A stretch of 64,000 bases of DNA. Origin: Steroidobacter sp. (lineage in GTDB: Bacteria; Pseudomonadota; Gammaproteobacteria; Steroidobacterales; Steroidobacteraceae). This document shows, in pieces, positions 54,585 through 63,799 of the stretch. The DNA lies in NCBI GenBank assembly GCA_025929585.1, contig JAICPY010000011.1, positions 1-64,000 on the forward strand. The letters are read 5' to 3'. How positions within the stretch are numbered: position 1 is the stretch's first letter; each line of letters begins with the position of its first letter. Position numbers and translations under genes: made by a program. The notes under the pieces were generated by a model. That model was not told where the DNA came from. It did not search any database and worked only from the letters and a program-made list of their open reading frames with translations.

Positions 54585-55532
54585 TCAGCCGCGGGGATGG
54601 TGCTGCGCGTGCAGTTCCTTCATACGCTCACGTGCAACATGAGTGTAGATCTGAGTGGTGGAAAGATCGCTGTGGCCCAACAGCATCTGCACGACCCTAA
54701 GGTCCGCCCCATGGTTGAGCAAGTGAGTTGCGAATGCATGACGCAGCGTGTGCGGCGAGAGTGCCTTTGCCACGCCGGCCTTGTGCGCATACCGTTTGAT
54801 GATGTGCCAGAACGCCTGGCGAGTCATTCGATCGCCGCGCCGCGTAGGAAACAGATAGTCGGTTTGGCGTTCGAGCAGGATTTCCAATCGAGGACCGTCG
54901 ATGAACTTGATCAGCCAGCCCACGGCTTCTTCGCCTAGTGGAATCAAACGTTCGCGATCGCCTTTGCCGACGATGCGCAGCACGCCCTGGTTCATGTTGA
55001 CCTGGGTCGACTTCAAGTTCACGAGCTCAGATACACGCAACCCGGTGGCATAAAGTACTTCGAGCATCGTACGGTCGCGATGCCCCAACGGATCTTCGAT
55101 CTCAGGCGCATTCAGCAACGCCTCGACTTCTTCCTCCGTCAAGGATTTCGGCAAGGAACGGCCAATCTTCGGCATTGCGATCTGTGCCGTCGGATCTTCT
55201 TTGATGCGTCCATCCCGAACTAGATAGCGATAGAAGCGGCGGAAACTGGAAAGCTGACGCGCGGTGGAGCGAGGCCGCGCTCCAGCTTCGACACGCCAAG
55301 CGATGAACGCGAGCAGATCCGCGCGCTTGGCCTGAAGGCTCGAGCCGCCACGCGCCTGCAACCAGCGGTCGAGCGCAGTGAGGTCGGCGCGGTATGCTGA
55401 CAAGGTGTTGGGTGAAAGACCGCGTTCCATCCACACGGCGTCGAGAAACTTATCGATGGCAGCTAGAGACGGAGTCTCCGGCGTTTCATCGGTGGTCCTC
55501 GAGTAAACTGTCGCTTTGGTAACGGTGCTCAT
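54585..55532 (-). CDS. xerD: Site-specific tyrosine recombinase XerD
   Basis: XerD with XerC resolves chromosome dimers at dif. The 315 residues have the N-terminal SAM-like core-binding domain (about 25-110) and the catalytic domain with Arg in ATGLRVSEL, Lys in VGKGDRERLIP, HTLRHAFATHLL (His/Arg), LLGHSDLSTTQIYTH (His and nucleophile Tyr). It is about 17 residues longer at the N-terminus than E. coli XerD. The ATG at 55532 removes an implausible 27-residue leader. The gene is a housekeeping recombinase, not an integrase of a nearby island. Confidence 0.94.
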   Translation of the reverse strand: MSTVTKATVYSRTTDETPETPSLAAIDKFLDAVWMERGLSPNTLSAYRADLTALDRWLQARGGSSLQAKRADLLAFIAWRVEAGARPRSTARQLSSFRRFYRYLVRDGRIKEDPTAQIAMPKIGRSLPKSLTEEEVEALLNAPEIEDPLGHRDRTMLEVLYATGLRVSELVNLKSTQVNMNQGVLRIVGKGDRERLIPLGEEAVGWLIKFIDGPRLEILLERQTDYLFPTRRGDRMTRQAFWHIIKRYAHKAGVAKALSPHTLRHAFATHLLNHGADLRVVQMLLGHSDLSTTQIYTHVARERMKELHAQHHPRG

Positions 55533-55731
55533 CTGTATCAGTTGTGCTGGGCGATTCGGGTTAGGCGAACCGATCCCATGCGGGAGTGTCGGGAGTATGC
55601 GGAGGGGGTCCAAAAGTGGGCGTGACAGTAATCACAGAACCCCGCCGGGCATTACATAAAGAGAACCAGTTCACAGAAAACAGCCCTATTCACTTTTGCA
55701 CCGACTCGATTTAGCTCTTCACCCTCATTCC

Positions 55732-56496
55732 ATGTCCTTTTCTTTAAAACGCGCGCTCCGCGAATTGCTGCATACGCTCTACGGAATTTACGCCGTTCTC
55801 GCCTTTTTGGTTCTGGGCTCGATCGCATTCCTACTCGTCCTGCTGCCGCTAGGCATCTCTGCTCGACGGCAAATCGCACACCTGGCCGCGCGATGTTTTT
55901 TCATCGCCGCGGGAATCCGCGTGCGTTTGTTGAATCCGGAGCTGTTACCGGAAGGTCCGTGCGTCGTCGTAGCCAATCACGCCAGCTATTTGGATGGAGT
56001 CGTGTTGAAAGCGATGCTTCCGGCGCGCTTCTGTTTCGTCATCAAGAAGGAAGTCAGTCGCGTCCCATTAGCGGGGCTCCTGCTTAGGCGCATTGGCTCT
56101 GAATTCGTCGATCGCTTCAATCGCCACGCAGGCGGCATGGATGCGCGCCGGCTGCTCAAAGCCGCCGACTCCGGCCAAGCGCTCGCGTTTTTTCCCGAAG
56201 GGACATTTCTGAAGCGCCCTGGCGTAGGCAAATTCCATACAGGGGCCTTTGCCATTGCCGCGCGAGCGAAGCTACCGGTGGTGCCTGTATGTATTCGCGG
56301 CACTCGACAGATTCTGCCGGGCGAACGCTTTATTCCGAGGCCGGGCCGCATCGAGATTCAGGTGTTGACAGCCATCCCGCCGCATGAAATCGGCAGCGCC
56401 GAAGCGGTCGCGAGCACACGCGATACGGCGCGAGAGCGGATCCTGGAAGTTTCGGGCGAACCGGATCTTTGCGCAGAGACGAGCATCGCCGCTTAA
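55732..56496 (+). CDS. 1-acyl-sn-glycerol-3-phosphate acyltransferase-like protein (PlsC family)
   Basis: This 254-residue inner-membrane acyltransferase has an N-terminal membrane segment (about 15-45, VLAFLVLGSIAFLLVLLPLG) and the acyltransferase motifs NHASYLDG (HX4D) and FPEGTF. It transfers an acyl chain to lysophosphatidic acid or a related acceptor. The ATG at 55732 precedes the family-like start; a TTG at 55696 would add 12 residues. It is divergent from xerD. Confidence 0.85.
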   Translation: MSFSLKRALRELLHTLYGIYAVLAFLVLGSIAFLLVLLPLGISARRQIAHLAARCFFIAAGIRVRLLNPELLPEGPCVVVANHASYLDGVVLKAMLPARFCFVIKKEVSRVPLAGLLLRRIGSEFVDRFNRHAGGMDARRLLKAADSGQALAFFPEGTFLKRPGVGKFHTGAFAIAARAKLPVVPVCIRGTRQILPGERFIPRPGRIEIQVLTAIPPHEIGSAEAVASTRDTARERILEVSGEPDLCAETSIAA

Positions 56497-56599
56497 ACCG
56501 TGATTGCATACCGTGCAAGCTCGAGATGTGCACGAGTGGCACCTTCTCGCACCGCTTCCCTATACTCCTCGCGGGCGCTGGTTGCTGTTGGTGAATCCG

Positions 56600-57691
56600 A
56601 TGAATTTGTTCGAGACCGTGAGCCGACTCGGACACGAGCAAGTCGTGTTCTTCCAGCATCGCGAGTCGGCACTGCGATGCGTGATCGCCATCCACAGCAC
56701 GGTGCTCGGCCCTGCGCTCGGTGGTCTGCGCATGTGGCCGTATGCGAACGAAGCGGATGCGGTTCGCGACGTGCTACGGCACTCCAAGGACATGACATAT
56801 AAAGCGGCGATCGCCGGACTGGATGTCGGCGGCGCGAAAGGCATTTTGATCGGTAATCCGGAGACCGACAAAAACGAAGCGCTATTTCGCTCTCTAGGCC
56901 GCTTCATTCACTCTCTAGGAGGGCGATACATCGCGAGTGAAGATGTGGGCACGAGTTCCGATGACATGGAACTCATCCGGTTGGAAACTCCGCACGTCGT
57001 CGGTGTCCCGGAAGCGAATGGCGGCAGTGGCGATCCCTCGCGTGCCACGGCTTTGGGTACGTTGCACGGAATCCGCGCTTGCCTGGAATTCAAATACGGA
57101 CATGCGGATCTGCGGCGAGTGAGCTTCGCAGTGCAAGGCGCCGGCCAAGTGGGCTACCACCTAGTCAAGTTATTGCGTGCTGCCGGCTCGAAGGTGTTCG
57201 TCACCGACATCGCGGAAGACCGGATCGAACACTTGGTGGATGAGTGCGGCGCCGAAGCAGTTCCGATGTCACAGATCTACGATGTCGAAGCAACCGTGTT
57301 CTCGCCTTGCGCATTGAGCGCGATCATCAACGAAGACACGGTGCCGAGGCTTCGGTGCGAGATCGTTGCTGGCGGGGCAAACAATCAACTCGAGTCTGAG
57401 GAGTTGGGAACCGAGTTGGAGCGTCGCGGCATTCTGTATGCACCGGACTACGCGATCAACGCAGGCGGTCTGATGAACAGCACGCTGGAACTACACGGGT
57501 ACACGGAAGCCCGTGCGGATCGTCGCGTCGCTCGGATACACGACATCATCACTCGCATTTTGCGCCTGGGCGCGCAGGAGAAAATCCCGACATGGCAAGC
57601 TGCCAAACAGCTGGCTGAATTGCGCCTCACAGCGATCAGCCAAACTAAGCTCCCTTACCTTGCAAGCGCGAGTCCGCCTCGAACTTTCTAG
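56600..57691 (+). CDS. Leucine dehydrogenase (Glu/Leu/Phe/Val dehydrogenase family)
   Basis: This 363-residue NAD-dependent amino-acid dehydrogenase deaminates leucine and related branched-chain amino acids. Similarity to Bacillus leucine dehydrogenase covers the entire length: GPALGGLRMWPY, MTYKAAIAGLDVGGAKG with catalytic Lys, EDVGTSSDDM, AVQGAGQVGYHL for NAD and APDYAINAGGL. The ATG at 56600 matches the family; the frame upstream to 56504 has no counterpart. With the following thiolase and leucine-degradation genes it provides the first catabolic step. No branched-chain 2-oxoacid dehydrogenase is in view. Confidence 0.93.
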   Translation: MNLFETVSRLGHEQVVFFQHRESALRCVIAIHSTVLGPALGGLRMWPYANEADAVRDVLRHSKDMTYKAAIAGLDVGGAKGILIGNPETDKNEALFRSLGRFIHSLGGRYIASEDVGTSSDDMELIRLETPHVVGVPEANGGSGDPSRATALGTLHGIRACLEFKYGHADLRRVSFAVQGAGQVGYHLVKLLRAAGSKVFVTDIAEDRIEHLVDECGAEAVPMSQIYDVEATVFSPCALSAIINEDTVPRLRCEIVAGGANNQLESEELGTELERRGILYAPDYAINAGGLMNSTLELHGYTEARADRRVARIHDIITRILRLGAQEKIPTWQAAKQLAELRLTAISQTKLPYLASASPPRTF

Positions 57692-57734
57692 GTTTCGGCG
57701 ATTCCAATCGATATCGAGATTTGGAAACAAGATC

Positions 57735-58913
57735 ATGAGCGAAGATGTATTTATCGTCGCGGCCAAGCGAACTCCGATCGGTGCCTTTCAAGGCGGCCTG
57801 AGCGCCCTCTCCGCGCCACAACTCGGCGCTGCGGCCGCCGCCGCTGCAATCGATGCCAGCGGCATCGCGGCAGAGCGGATCGAGGAAGCCATTCTGGGTT
57901 GCGTCTTGATGGCCGGTATCGGACAAGCCCCCGCAAGGCAAGCTGCATTGGCTGCCGGCGTGCCGCGGAACGTTCCCGCGACCACTGTAAATAAGATGTG
58001 CGGATCGGCAATGAAGGCACTCATGATCGCGAGCGATCAGATTCGAGCTCAGAGCGCCAACATCATCCTCGCTGGCGGGATCGAGTCGATGTCGAATGCG
58101 CCGTATCTATTGCCGAAGGCCCGCTCGGGCCTGCGCATGGGCCATGCGCAACTAATCGATCACATGTTCTTCGATGGGCTGCAAAGTCCTTTCGACGGAC
58201 AACTGATGGGATATTTCGCCGATGCAACCGCGAAAAAATACGGCTTCACTCGACAGCAACAAGATGAATACGCCGCCGAATCCGTGCGGCGAGCGCTGAG
58301 CGCAGTGGAATCCGGACACTTCGATGCGGAAGTGGCGCCAGTGACGGTCAAGGACCGCAAAGGCGAGCGTGTCGTGGCGAAGGATGAAACGCCATACACC
58401 TGCGACATCGCGAAGATTCCGAGCTTGAAGCCTGCGTTCAACAAAGATGGAACGGTTACGGCGGCTAGCTCGTCCTCCATCTCCGATGGCGCTGCTGTCG
58501 CTGTGTTGGCAGGCGGTCGAACCGTGAAGGATTTAGGTCTGCGCCCGCTCGCACGAATCGTCGCTTATGCAAGTCATGCGCAGGAGCCTGAGTGGTTTAC
58601 GACAGCGCCCGTCGGGGCCGTTCGTACCGCCTTGGATCGTGCAGGTTGGAGCGCGGACAGAGTGGATTTGTACGAGATCAATGAGGCGTTTGCCTGCGTG
58701 AGCATGGCCGCCATCCACGATTTGAAGCTCGATCCCGCAAAAGTCAATGTGAACGGTGGTGCGTGCGCGATGGGACACCCGATTGGGGCAACCGGCGCGC
58801 GAATCATGACCACCCTACTCTACGCGTTGAAGCATCGCGGTCTAAAACGCGGCATCGCATCGCTTTGCATCGGCGGTGGAGAAGCGACGGCGATGGCGGT
58901 GGAAATTGTTTGA
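57735..58913 (+). CDS. Acetyl-CoA acetyltransferase (thiolase)
   Basis: This 392-residue thiolase has the acylated Cys89 in NKMCGSAMK, the second Cys in SLCIGGGEA and the His in GGACAMGHPIGATGAR. Length and motifs fit a biosynthetic-type thiolase II (AtoB/PhaA) acting on acetoacetyl-CoA. It lies 43 nt after leucine dehydrogenase. In leucine catabolism it would cleave acetoacetyl-CoA from the acetoacetate end product. The ATG at 57735 is clear; a GTG at 57513 lies inside the dehydrogenase gene. Confidence 0.92.
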   Translation: MSEDVFIVAAKRTPIGAFQGGLSALSAPQLGAAAAAAAIDASGIAAERIEEAILGCVLMAGIGQAPARQAALAAGVPRNVPATTVNKMCGSAMKALMIASDQIRAQSANIILAGGIESMSNAPYLLPKARSGLRMGHAQLIDHMFFDGLQSPFDGQLMGYFADATAKKYGFTRQQQDEYAAESVRRALSAVESGHFDAEVAPVTVKDRKGERVVAKDETPYTCDIAKIPSLKPAFNKDGTVTAASSSSISDGAAVAVLAGGRTVKDLGLRPLARIVAYASHAQEPEWFTTAPVGAVRTALDRAGWSADRVDLYEINEAFACVSMAAIHDLKLDPAKVNVNGGACAMGHPIGATGARIMTTLLYALKHRGLKRGIASLCIGGGEATAMAVEIV

Positions 58914-59024
58914 GTGATGAAGATGATGGGGTGATGTAAGTGATGCAGGTGATGTAAGTGATGTAGGTTCGAACAGCTAGATTGCTCTTTGCCTACATCA
59001 CCTCACCTTCATCACCTTCATCAC
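58914..59024. repeat. Inverted short-unit array G1 (GTGATGTAA, period 9)
   Basis: The left arm (58914-58967) contains GTGATGAAGATGATGGG then GTGATGTAA GTGATGCAG GTGATGTAA GTGATGTAG G. The right arm (58992-59024) is CCTACATCACCTCACCTTCATCACC plus TTCATCAC. The unit is 9 bp, with the right arm mixing 9 and shorter spacings, which makes it an outlier among the heptamer elements. The thiolase TGA lies next to the left arm and the GntR TGA (59021-59023) is inside the right arm. Confidence 0.88.
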
Positions 59025-59842
59025 GCCGATATCGGCGTATCCGGCGAGATTCCCGCCACCTCGTAGCCGCGCTTGAAATCTCGTACATGTTTTGACATCC
59101 ACCGCCGGGCCTCTTCGACGTTCTTCTCCTTCAAAGACACGATGATGCGGCGTTGTGCGTCCGCAATGCGCGAGCGCGCTTGGGGCACCGTATCGATCAT
59201 CTTGAGGAGCGAGGGGGCCAATGCCCGCGTCAACGATTGTTTCGCCAGTACGAGGACTTGATTGCGTGAGGCGGCACCGAGGATCTCGAAGAACTGTGCG
59301 ACGATCTCGACCGCATGCGGGTCTCCCTTCGGGGATGCCTTGAACGCCTCATGCGCTGCAATCAACATCGCGAGATCTGCTTGCGTGCGGCGCTGCGCAG
59401 CCAAAGCGGCGACCTCGGGCTCGATAACCATCATTGCCTCCCAAACGGCCACGAAAGTCGCATCGTGCAATACGAGTGCGTGACGCATTCCCGAGGCTAG
59501 CTGAGCAGCCGCCGGACGGCTCACGACCATACGTTTGGCTCCGGGGGGTCGAGTGATCAGCCCGGCGCTCTCCAGCCGTCGCAGTGCCTCACGCACTGTC
59601 GAGCGGTGAACACGAAATTGCTGCGCAAGCTCCGTTTCCGTCGGCAAGGGATCTCCCTCACGCAACTCGCGCGCCAGAATCTTCGTTTCGATCGCGCCTG
59701 CTACACGTGTATACGCGGGCTCTCGCTCCACAGGCTCGAACAGCCGCGGTTCGGCGACGCTCTGCTGCACTGCCGCGCCTGCGGACTTCGCCGCAGGTCG
59801 GAGCGAACGCGAGTTGGATGCAGTTTTTTCTCTCGTTGACAC
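59021..59842 (-). CDS. GntR-family (FadR/FCD-type) transcriptional regulator
   Basis: This 273-residue protein has a winged helix-turn-helix (about residues 38-105, [22 protein letters not shown]) and an all-helical FCD effector domain. It begins with a basic, Ala/Arg-rich extension of about 35 residues. The start is GTG at 59842. The frame continues to 60109, but that part runs through the divergent dehydrogenase gene. A TTGTC-G-GACAA palindrome lies 10 bp upstream. It is divergent from the leucine-degradation genes and probably regulates them. The ligand may be a branched-chain acyl-CoA or acid (inference). Confidence 0.88.
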   Translation of the reverse strand: MSTREKTASNSRSLRPAAKSAGAAVQQSVAEPRLFEPVEREPAYTRVAGAIETKILARELREGDPLPTETELAQQFRVHRSTVREALRRLESAGLITRPPGAKRMVVSRPAAAQLASGMRHALVLHDATFVAVWEAMMVIEPEVAALAAQRRTQADLAMLIAAHEAFKASPKGDPHAVEIVAQFFEILGAASRNQVLVLAKQSLTRALAPSLLKMIDTVPQARSRIADAQRRIIVSLKEKNVEEARRWMSKHVRDFKRGYEVAGISPDTPISA

Positions 59843-59851
59843 TGCGTCGGA

Positions 59852-59862
59852 TTGTCGGACAA
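59852..59862. promoter_or_regulatory. GntR/FCD-type operator palindrome
   Basis: TTGTCGGACAA is a perfect 5-bp inverted repeat around one base and fits the FadR-subfamily consensus TNGTNNNACNA. A further GGACAA half-site follows at 59865-59870. It lies between the divergent GntR regulator and the isovaleryl-CoA dehydrogenase gene, where one dimer could control both. Confidence 0.7.
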
Positions 59863-59939
59863 TAGGACAACTTTCACAAGCGGTCCTCGAAGCGCGCTCG
59901 ATCGCAGCCGCGCTCACCGCCCCTGCCCTGGAGCTCGGC

Positions 59940-61097
59940 ATGGAAGACTTCGATTTCGGACTCGGCGAAGACATCGACACGCTACGCACAACGGTCGCCG
60001 CTTTCGCAGCGGATCGTATCGCTCCACTTGCATCGAGTATCGATCGCGACAATCGGTTCCCGCGCGAGCTGTGGCCGCCAATGGGCGAGCTGGGCTTGTT
60101 AGGCATCACCGTCGAGGAGGATCTCGGCGGTGCAGGTCTGGGTTATCTCGCACACGTAGTCGCCATGGAAGAGATCAGTCGCGCTTCGGCCGCCGTTGGC
60201 CTTTCGTACGGCGCGCATTCCAATCTGTGCGTCAATCAGATTCGCCGCTGGGGCACGGACGCGCAAAAATCCAAATACTTGCCGAAGCTGCTCTCCGGGG
60301 AGCATGTCGGTGCGCTCGCGATGAGTGAACCGGGTGCCGGCTCCGATGTGGTTGGAATGAAAACGCGGGCGGTGCGCGAGGGATCGAAATACATTCTCAA
60401 CGGCAGCAAGATGTGGATCACTAATGGTCCGGCTGCGGAAGTATTGGTCGTCTATGCGACGGTCGATCCCGAGCTCAGTGCGCGAGGTATCACTGCATTC
60501 ATCATCGAACGCGGCATGCCCGGGTTCAGCACGGCGCAGAAGCTAGACAAACTCGGTATGCGTGGATCGGATACTTGCGAGTTGGTCTTCGAGAACTGCG
60601 AGGTGCCGGCAGAGAACGTCTTGCATAAAGAGGGCCTCGGCGCCGAAGTGCTGATGAGTGGACTGGATTACGAGCGCGTGGTGCTCGCGGGTGGTCCTCT
60701 AGGAATCATGCGTTCGTGCCTCGACAATGTGTTGCCGTACGTTCACGAGCGCAAGCAATTCAATCGTCCCATCGGAACGTTCCAGCTCATGCAGGCCAAG
60801 ATCGCAGATATGTATACGACGATGAATGCCTGTCGTGCGTATGTCTACTCGGTTGCGAAAGCGTGCGATCGCGGGCGCGTTACGCGCTTCGATGCGGCGG
60901 GATGTATCTTGCAGGCCTCGGAACGCGCGACATGGATGGCTCTGGAAGCGATCCAAGCATTGGGCGGCAATGGCTACATCAACGAGTACCCCACGGGCCG
61001 GTTGCTTCGCGATGCGAAGCTGTATGAGATCGGAGCGGGGACGAGCGAGATTCGGCGCATGTTGATCGGCCGAGAGATCTTCGAGGCTACGGCATGA
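59940..61097 (+). CDS. liuA: Isovaleryl-CoA dehydrogenase
   Basis: This 385-residue acyl-CoA dehydrogenase oxidises isovaleryl-CoA to 3-methylcrotonyl-CoA. The diagnostic catalytic Glu is Glu245 in [14 protein letters not shown], as in human IVD. The C-terminal position that is Glu in other acyl-CoA dehydrogenases is replaced in [15 protein letters not shown]-site motifs [13 protein letters not shown] and MWITNG are present. The ATG at 59940 has GGAG 7 nt upstream. Its stop overlaps the next ATG (ATGA), so it is coupled to the carboxylase gene. Confidence 0.95.
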   Translation: MEDFDFGLGEDIDTLRTTVAAFAADRIAPLASSIDRDNRFPRELWPPMGELGLLGITVEEDLGGAGLGYLAHVVAMEEISRASAAVGLSYGAHSNLCVNQIRRWGTDAQKSKYLPKLLSGEHVGALAMSEPGAGSDVVGMKTRAVREGSKYILNGSKMWITNGPAAEVLVVYATVDPELSARGITAFIIERGMPGFSTAQKLDKLGMRGSDTCELVFENCEVPAENVLHKEGLGAEVLMSGLDYERVVLAGGPLGIMRSCLDNVLPYVHERKQFNRPIGTFQLMQAKIADMYTTMNACRAYVYSVAKACDRGRVTRFDAAGCILQASERATWMALEAIQALGGNGYINEYPTGRLLRDAKLYEIGAGTSEIRRMLIGREIFEATA

Positions 61098-62698
61098 TTC
61101 AATCACGCGTCGATCCGAGTTCGGAGGCATTTCATTTCAATGCCTCATACATGCGCGCCGTGGCCGAGGAGTTGAAGCAACGAATCGACCTTGTGTCGCA
61201 GGGCGGAGGGGACGAGCCGCGACGCAAACACCTCGAGCGCGACAAGTTGCTACCTCGCGACCGAATCGCAGCGCTTTTGGATCCCGGATCTGATTTTCTC
61301 GAATTCTCAGCGCTAGCCGCAGAAGGAATGTATGACGGCAGCGCACCTTCGGCCGGCATCGTGACCGGTATCGGACGCGTTCATGGCCATGAAGTCGTAG
61401 TGGTAGCCAACGATGCAACGGTCAAGGGAGGCACTTACTTTCCGATGACGGTGAAGAAGCATTTGCGAGCGCAGGAGATTGCCGCTGAGAATCATTTGCC
61501 CTGCATCTACTTAGTCGATTCGGGCGGAGCTTTCCTGCCGATGCAAGACGAGGTGTTTCCCGATCGCGATCACTTCGGGCGAATCTTCTTCAACCAGGCA
61601 CGCTTGTCCGCAGCGGGAATTCCTCAAGTGGCCGTCGTCATGGGCTCGTGCACGGCAGGCGGAGCGTATGTTCCTGCGATGTGCGATGAAGCCATCATCG
61701 TGAAACGGCAAGGGACGATTTTTCTCGGTGGCCCGCCGTTAGTCAAAGCGGCGACCGGTGAAGTCGTCGATGCGGAGAGCTTGGGCGGCGGCGATGTGCA
61801 CACTCGGATCTCGGGCGTTGCGGATCAGTTGGCTGAAGACGATGCACATGCCCTAAAGCTAGCCCGCGATACCGTCAAATACCTCGCACGACGCACGCAA
61901 CCTTGGCTGCCTCGCATCGAGAGTCGCCCGCCGACTTACGATCCACAGGAGCTCTACGGCATCGTGCCGCGTGACACACGATATCCATACGATGTTCGTG
62001 AAATCATCGCACGCATCGTCGATGCGTCCGAGTTTCACGAATTCAAACCTCTGTACGGCAAGACATTGGTCTGCGGCTTCGCGCACCTGGATGGCTATCC
62101 GATCGCGATCGTGGCGAATAACGGCATCTTGTTCTCGGAATCCGCACTCAAGGGTGCGCATTTCATTCAGCTCGCGAATCGGCGCGGCGTGCCATTGATC
62201 TTCTTGCAAAACATCAATGGATTCATGGTCGGAAAAAAATTCGAGCATGGCGGAATCGCAAAGGATGGCGCGAAGATGGTTACCGCCGTAGCGTGCTCGC
62301 GCGTGCCTAAGTATACGGTCATCATCGGCGGCTCCTTTGGCGCTGGGAATTACGCGATGTGTGGCCGCGCGTATAGTCCGCGCATGATGTGGATGTGGCC
62401 CAATGCACGCATCTCGGTCATGGGCGGCGAACAAGCCGCTCAGGTTCTCGCGACCGTGCGTGCAGACGGCCTGAAAGCGCGCGGAAGCGAGTGGGCGGAA
62501 GCGGATCGTCAGAAGTTCATGGACGACATACGCTCGCAGTACGAAGCTCAAGGCAATCCCTACTACGCGACCGCCCGGCTCTGGGACGACGGTGTCATCG
62601 ATCCAATCGACACGCGCCGCGTTCTCTCCCTCGCTCTATCGGCCGCCATGCACGGACCGAAACCGGGTAAGGAGAGGTATGGAGTGTTTAGGATGTAA
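61094..62698 (+). CDS. liuB: 3-methylcrotonyl-CoA carboxylase, beta (carboxyltransferase) subunit
   Basis: This 534-residue biotin-dependent carboxyltransferase subunit moves CO2 from biotin to 3-methylcrotonyl-CoA. Motifs of the MCC-beta group are [50 protein letters not shown] and the C-terminal [12 protein letters not shown]. Its ATG overlaps the stop of isovaleryl-CoA dehydrogenase. The biotin-carrying alpha subunit is not in the window and presumably lies downstream. Confidence 0.95.
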   Translation: MIQSRVDPSSEAFHFNASYMRAVAEELKQRIDLVSQGGGDEPRRKHLERDKLLPRDRIAALLDPGSDFLEFSALAAEGMYDGSAPSAGIVTGIGRVHGHEVVVVANDATVKGGTYFPMTVKKHLRAQEIAAENHLPCIYLVDSGGAFLPMQDEVFPDRDHFGRIFFNQARLSAAGIPQVAVVMGSCTAGGAYVPAMCDEAIIVKRQGTIFLGGPPLVKAATGEVVDAESLGGGDVHTRISGVADQLAEDDAHALKLARDTVKYLARRTQPWLPRIESRPPTYDPQELYGIVPRDTRYPYDVREIIARIVDASEFHEFKPLYGKTLVCGFAHLDGYPIAIVANNGILFSESALKGAHFIQLANRRGVPLIFLQNINGFMVGKKFEHGGIAKDGAKMVTAVACSRVPKYTVIIGGSFGAGNYAMCGRAYSPRMMWMWPNARISVMGGEQAAQVLATVRADGLKARGSEWAEADRQKFMDDIRSQYEAQGNPYYATARLWDDGVIDPIDTRRVLSLALSAAMHGPKPGKERYGVFRM

Positions 62699-62714
62699 GC
62701 GCTAGAGGCGCGCT

Positions 62715-62848
62715 GTGACGGGTGACGGGTGACGGGGAAGAGTTTGAGGCCTCATGACCAGCGATCAAGCGCGATGCCAATAGAAGTAAGGTGAAGAACG
62801 TATGAACGCATTTCCCACTCGTCACCCATCACCCGTCACCTGTCACCC
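62715..62848. repeat. Inverted heptamer array A4 (GTGACGG)
   Basis: The left arm (62715-62737) is GTGACGG GTGACGG GTGACGG GG, followed by AAGAG. The right arm (62816-62848) is CACTCGTCACCCATCACC plus CGTCACCTGTCACCC. The centre of 78 bp is unique. It lies between co-directional carboxylase and hydratase genes and its right arm ends 6 nt before the hydratase start, leaving no room for a normal ribosome site. Confidence 0.9.
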
Positions 62849-62854
62849 ATTCTT

Positions 62855-63637
62855 ATGATCCTCACCTCCCTCTCCCCTCGCGGCGTCCTGACGATCACTT
62901 TGAATCGTCCGGAGAAGCACAACGCATTGGATGCCCGCACGTTAGATGCTCTGCATGCCGCGCTTTTGGATGTGCAAAGCAACGAGAACGTGAGAGCCAT
63001 TGTTCTCACCGGCGCCGGAGCGAGTTTTTGTGCTGGTGCGGATATCGCGCACATGAGATCGATGCTCGATGCGAGCGAAGAGGCCAATCTGGAGGATGCA
63101 CGATTGGTGGCTCAGTGCATGCGTGCCTTGGATGAAGTCGATAGGCCAGTCATTGCTCGAGTGAATGGCAATGTCTTCGGCGGAGGTGTCGGGCTCGTTG
63201 CGTGCGCGGACATCGCTATCGGCGTTGACTCGGCGAAGTTTGCCCTCACCGAAACCCGCCTCGGCCTCGTGCCAGCCACGATCTCCCCCTATGTAATTGC
63301 AGCGATCGGCCCTCGGCATGCACGCCGATTGTTCATTACCGCATCGCCGTTCAGCGCGAATGAAGCACATGACATCGGACTACTACACGCAGTAGTCGCT
63401 TCGGAGAAGCTCGATGAAATGGTCGAGCAGACCGTGAATTCGGTCCTACAAGCCGGTCCTCTCGCGACCCGAGCGGCAAAGCGACTGGTCCGCTCGGTCA
63501 TGGGCGCGCAGGATCGAGATCTACTTCAGGAAGAAACTTCGCAATTACTCGCGGACCTCAGAGCGAGCGCCGAGGGCAAGGAAGGCCTCTCCGCGTTTTT
63601 GGAAAAGAGGAAGGCGGGTTGGATTAAGGGGAAGTGA
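62855..63637 (+). CDS. liuC: Methylglutaconyl-CoA hydratase (enoyl-CoA hydratase family)
   Basis: This 260-residue crotonase-fold enzyme hydrates 3-methylglutaconyl-CoA to HMG-CoA. ASFCAGADIAHM forms the oxyanion hole and AD loop, and NVFGGGVGL the second oxyanion strand. The catalytic Glu lies in ALTETRLGLVPATISPYV, whose PATISPYV ending is characteristic of the leucine-pathway hydratase. The third gene of the leucine operon; its TGA is in the first unit of element A5. Confidence 0.9.
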   Translation: MILTSLSPRGVLTITLNRPEKHNALDARTLDALHAALLDVQSNENVRAIVLTGAGASFCAGADIAHMRSMLDASEEANLEDARLVAQCMRALDEVDRPVIARVNGNVFGGGVGLVACADIAIGVDSAKFALTETRLGLVPATISPYVIAAIGPRHARRLFITASPFSANEAHDIGLLHAVVASEKLDEMVEQTVNSVLQAGPLATRAAKRLVRSVMGAQDRDLLQEETSQLLADLRASAEGKEGLSAFLEKRKAGWIKGK

Positions 63638-63760
63638 CGGGTGACGGGTGACGGGTGACGGCAAAGAATCGAGTAGGCATGTCTCAATATCAAGCGGGCA
63701 TTGTCTGGATGAGCGTCACCATGAAGACCATTTCTTTCCCGTCACTCGTCACCCGTCACC
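63634..63760. repeat. Inverted heptamer array A5 (GTGACGG)
   Basis: The left arm (63634-63661) is four perfect GTGACGG units beginning at the hydratase stop codon, followed by CAAAGAA. The right arm (63740-63760) is CGTCACTCGTCACCCGTCACC, preceded by TTTCTTTCC, so the stem extends beyond the arrays (AAAGAA/TTCTTT). The centre is about 78 bp. The next gene begins 40 nt further on. Confidence 0.92.
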
Positions 63761-63799
63761 TCCTCTTTGACTACGAACGAAACACGTAAGAGAGACCTC

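Noticed and set aside
52244-55532. tRNA-Leu plus nearby tyrosine recombinase as a genomic-island boundary
   Set aside because: The recombinase is XerD, neighbours are housekeeping genes, and I see no repeat of the tRNA 3' end nearby.
59843-60109. 89-residue extension of the GntR regulator
   Set aside because: It is antisense to the isovaleryl-CoA dehydrogenase coding region and is Ser/Ala-rich; the GTG at 59842 fits.
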